Assembly (NCBI GenBank): GCA_023091735.1
Contig: JALKBU010000109.1
Coordinates: forward strand, 18,032-82,031
Reading direction: 5' to 3'
Origin: Trichomonas tenax
Taxonomy: Eukaryota; Parabasalia; Trichomonadida; Trichomonadidae
DNA length: 64,000 nucleotides
Of this stretch, positions 62,776 to 64,000 are shown one piece after another. The stretch's first letter is position 1. Each line of letters opens with the position of its first letter. The translations under genes were made by a program, and so were the position numbers. The notes beneath the pieces were generated by a model. The model was not told the DNA's origin. It did not search any database and was given only the letters and a program-made list of their open reading frames with translations.

Positions 62776-63814
62776 ATGAAATTGAATTTGCATGGAATGA
62801 ATTTTAAATATATATATTCGTGCACATTCAATTCAAATATTCCGAGCTTTCAAATGAATAATACTGTATTAGGTACCCTACCTTCCCTAACATTGGAAAA
62901 TTCTCATGACAATAATGTATGGAATACTAAGTACGGTGTATTAATTGATAATTATTATAAATACGAAGATAATTATGCTATTCTTCATAATAAATACGCT
63001 GATCTTATTAATGATCTATTCAAAGATAATGCCTGGCCTCAATTTAAATATGTGTTTATAGATAAATTCGATGAGAAACGAACTGAAGATTATGAAAATT
63101 CGTTAAGAAAATTAATGGATGATGGTGGATTACCTGAATTTAAATCCAAAATTATCTATATCAAATAATAATAGTATAAGTATTAATCCATCTAAACCTA
63201 AATTATCATTATCTAATCATGATCCAATTATAGTTAATCCTGGTAAACCAACTGAAAATCTTAGAGAAACAATTATACCTAATAATTTACCAGAGAAACC
63301 CGATTTCAATAATAACGATGATGCTTATGAAGTAACACCAATAGTTAGACAGTTTATGGATATTTGGGTGAATGGTTAGATCGTAATGAAATAGATTTAA
63401 CAGATCGTAGTGAAGTATTAGCAATAAGACAGAATAAAAACGAATTATTCAATATAATTGTTCGTGCTCCTGATGATGAAAAGTTAACAATTCTTAAATA
63501 TAAGATTAGAACAACACCAAATGCTAAAGCACCGAATTGGGATAATGTTAAATTAAATCTTAAAAATATATTCAATAGAATTATTAACTTACTAATTAAT
63601 GATTATGAAACACTATTAGATGAAGGAATCAAACAATTAGAAAAACCTAATAAATCTAATGATAAACCTAAGAAAGAAAAACTAATAATGAAAGATTAAC
63701 AAAACAACGAAGAGAACAAATAATAAAAATTCTAAACTAGGTATTGAAGCTCTGGATTTTGTTGTAGTTAGAAATGAGAAGACAGGTAAAGTAATGGTTC
63801 GTAAACGTAAATAA
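62776..63814 (+). pseudogene. decayed AT-rich coding remnant, possibly Maverick-derived
   Basis: Three frames in succession read as one asparagine- and lysine-rich protein: 62776-63168 (NNTVLGTLPSLTLE, LRKLMDDGGLPEFK), 63119-63379 (NPGKPTENLRETIIP, VTPIVRQFMDIW) and 63364-63699 (WLDRNEIDLTDRSEVL, PNWDNVKLNLKNIFNRIINL). A fourth piece, ALDFVVVRNEKTGKVMV, ends at 63814. Frame changes near 63145, 63370 and 63700 make it a pseudogene. Codons are far more AT-rich than in the host genes next to it, as in large DNA transposons (Maverick/Polinton) abundant in Trichomonas. The Maverick link rests on that style only; no polymerase, integrase or terminal repeat is in view. Confidence 0.5.
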
Positions 63815-64000
63815 GATATATAGTTTAAAAATAATTAAATGGTTAATAAACAAAAAAACTATAATAGAAAAACGGCAGTATTTTTCCTTCTGCGGTGTAG
63901 TCCCGCGACCTTCATAACTTTTTATCTGATCAATATTTTTTCGATTTGAAAGTACTTTCATGAACTTATTGATAGTTGTCTATCCAGTGGTATAAGTGGC

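Noticed and set aside
1..64000. CRISPR arrays, rRNA genes, bacterial operons or ribosome-binding sites
   Set aside because: No regularly spaced direct repeats, rRNA sequence or Shine-Dalgarno pattern was seen; gene content is eukaryotic.

Overview
The window looks like nuclear DNA of a trichomonad parabasalid (Trichomonas/Tritrichomonas type). The evidence is AT-rich DNA with mostly intronless genes, and initiator elements of the form TCA(C/T)TTT about 9-13 bases upstream of many start codons. Gene content agrees: a BspA-like leucine-rich repeat surface protein, a metacaspase, a very large BEACH protein, a giant coiled-coil protein, an IFT139/TTC21B homolog, eukaryotic L37, SF3B6 and METTL5, and many decayed gene copies. 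The species cannot be fixed from the sequence alone. Layout. 1-8229 is the 3' part of a giant coiled-coil gene. 8.9-13.5 kb is accessory and decayed: a small unknown gene, a broken acidic ORF, two tandem BspA-type remnants, an N-acetyltransferase pseudogene and a mariner-like terminal sequence. 14-24 kb is compact housekeeping DNA: an RRM/proline-rich protein, an armadillo-like protein, ribosomal L37, a bromodomain-like protein, a coiled-coil protein, a metacaspase, SF3B6 and a leucine-rich repeat fragment. 24-31.3 kb is a graveyard: PLAC8 with one stop, a DOCK-type GEF remnant cut at both ends, and a ZNFX1/NFX1-type helicase with five lesions. 31.5-38.6 kb is one BEACH-WD40 gene. 39.3-43 kb holds a ubiquitin protease remnant, a seven-TM protein, METTL5 and a broken MFSD5-like transporter. 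44.5-46.6 kb is a membrane-anchored rhamnogalacturonan lyase (PL11), unusual for a eukaryote. 46.9-47.6 kb is a perfect inverted repeat with 324-bp arms. 48.3-58.8 kb carries an SLC35F6-like transporter, a DYRK kinase, an HSBP1-like coiled coil, IFT139 and a BspA surface protein. 59.9-62.6 kb encodes an ankyrin/proline-rich protein whose ankyrin repeats are each separated, at the same structural position, by 34, 17 and 17 non-coding bases. The last kilobase is a decayed, very AT-rich coding remnant, possibly Maverick-derived. Genes are single transcription units on both strands, not operons. Functional links are loose: ciliary/flagellar transport (IFT139), RNA work (SF3B6, RRM protein, L37, METTL5), membrane trafficking (BEACH), surface interaction (BspA, PL11) and actin-type scaffolds (proline-rich proteins). 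The most notable items are the ankyrin interruptions, the anchored PL11 enzyme and the perfect palindrome.
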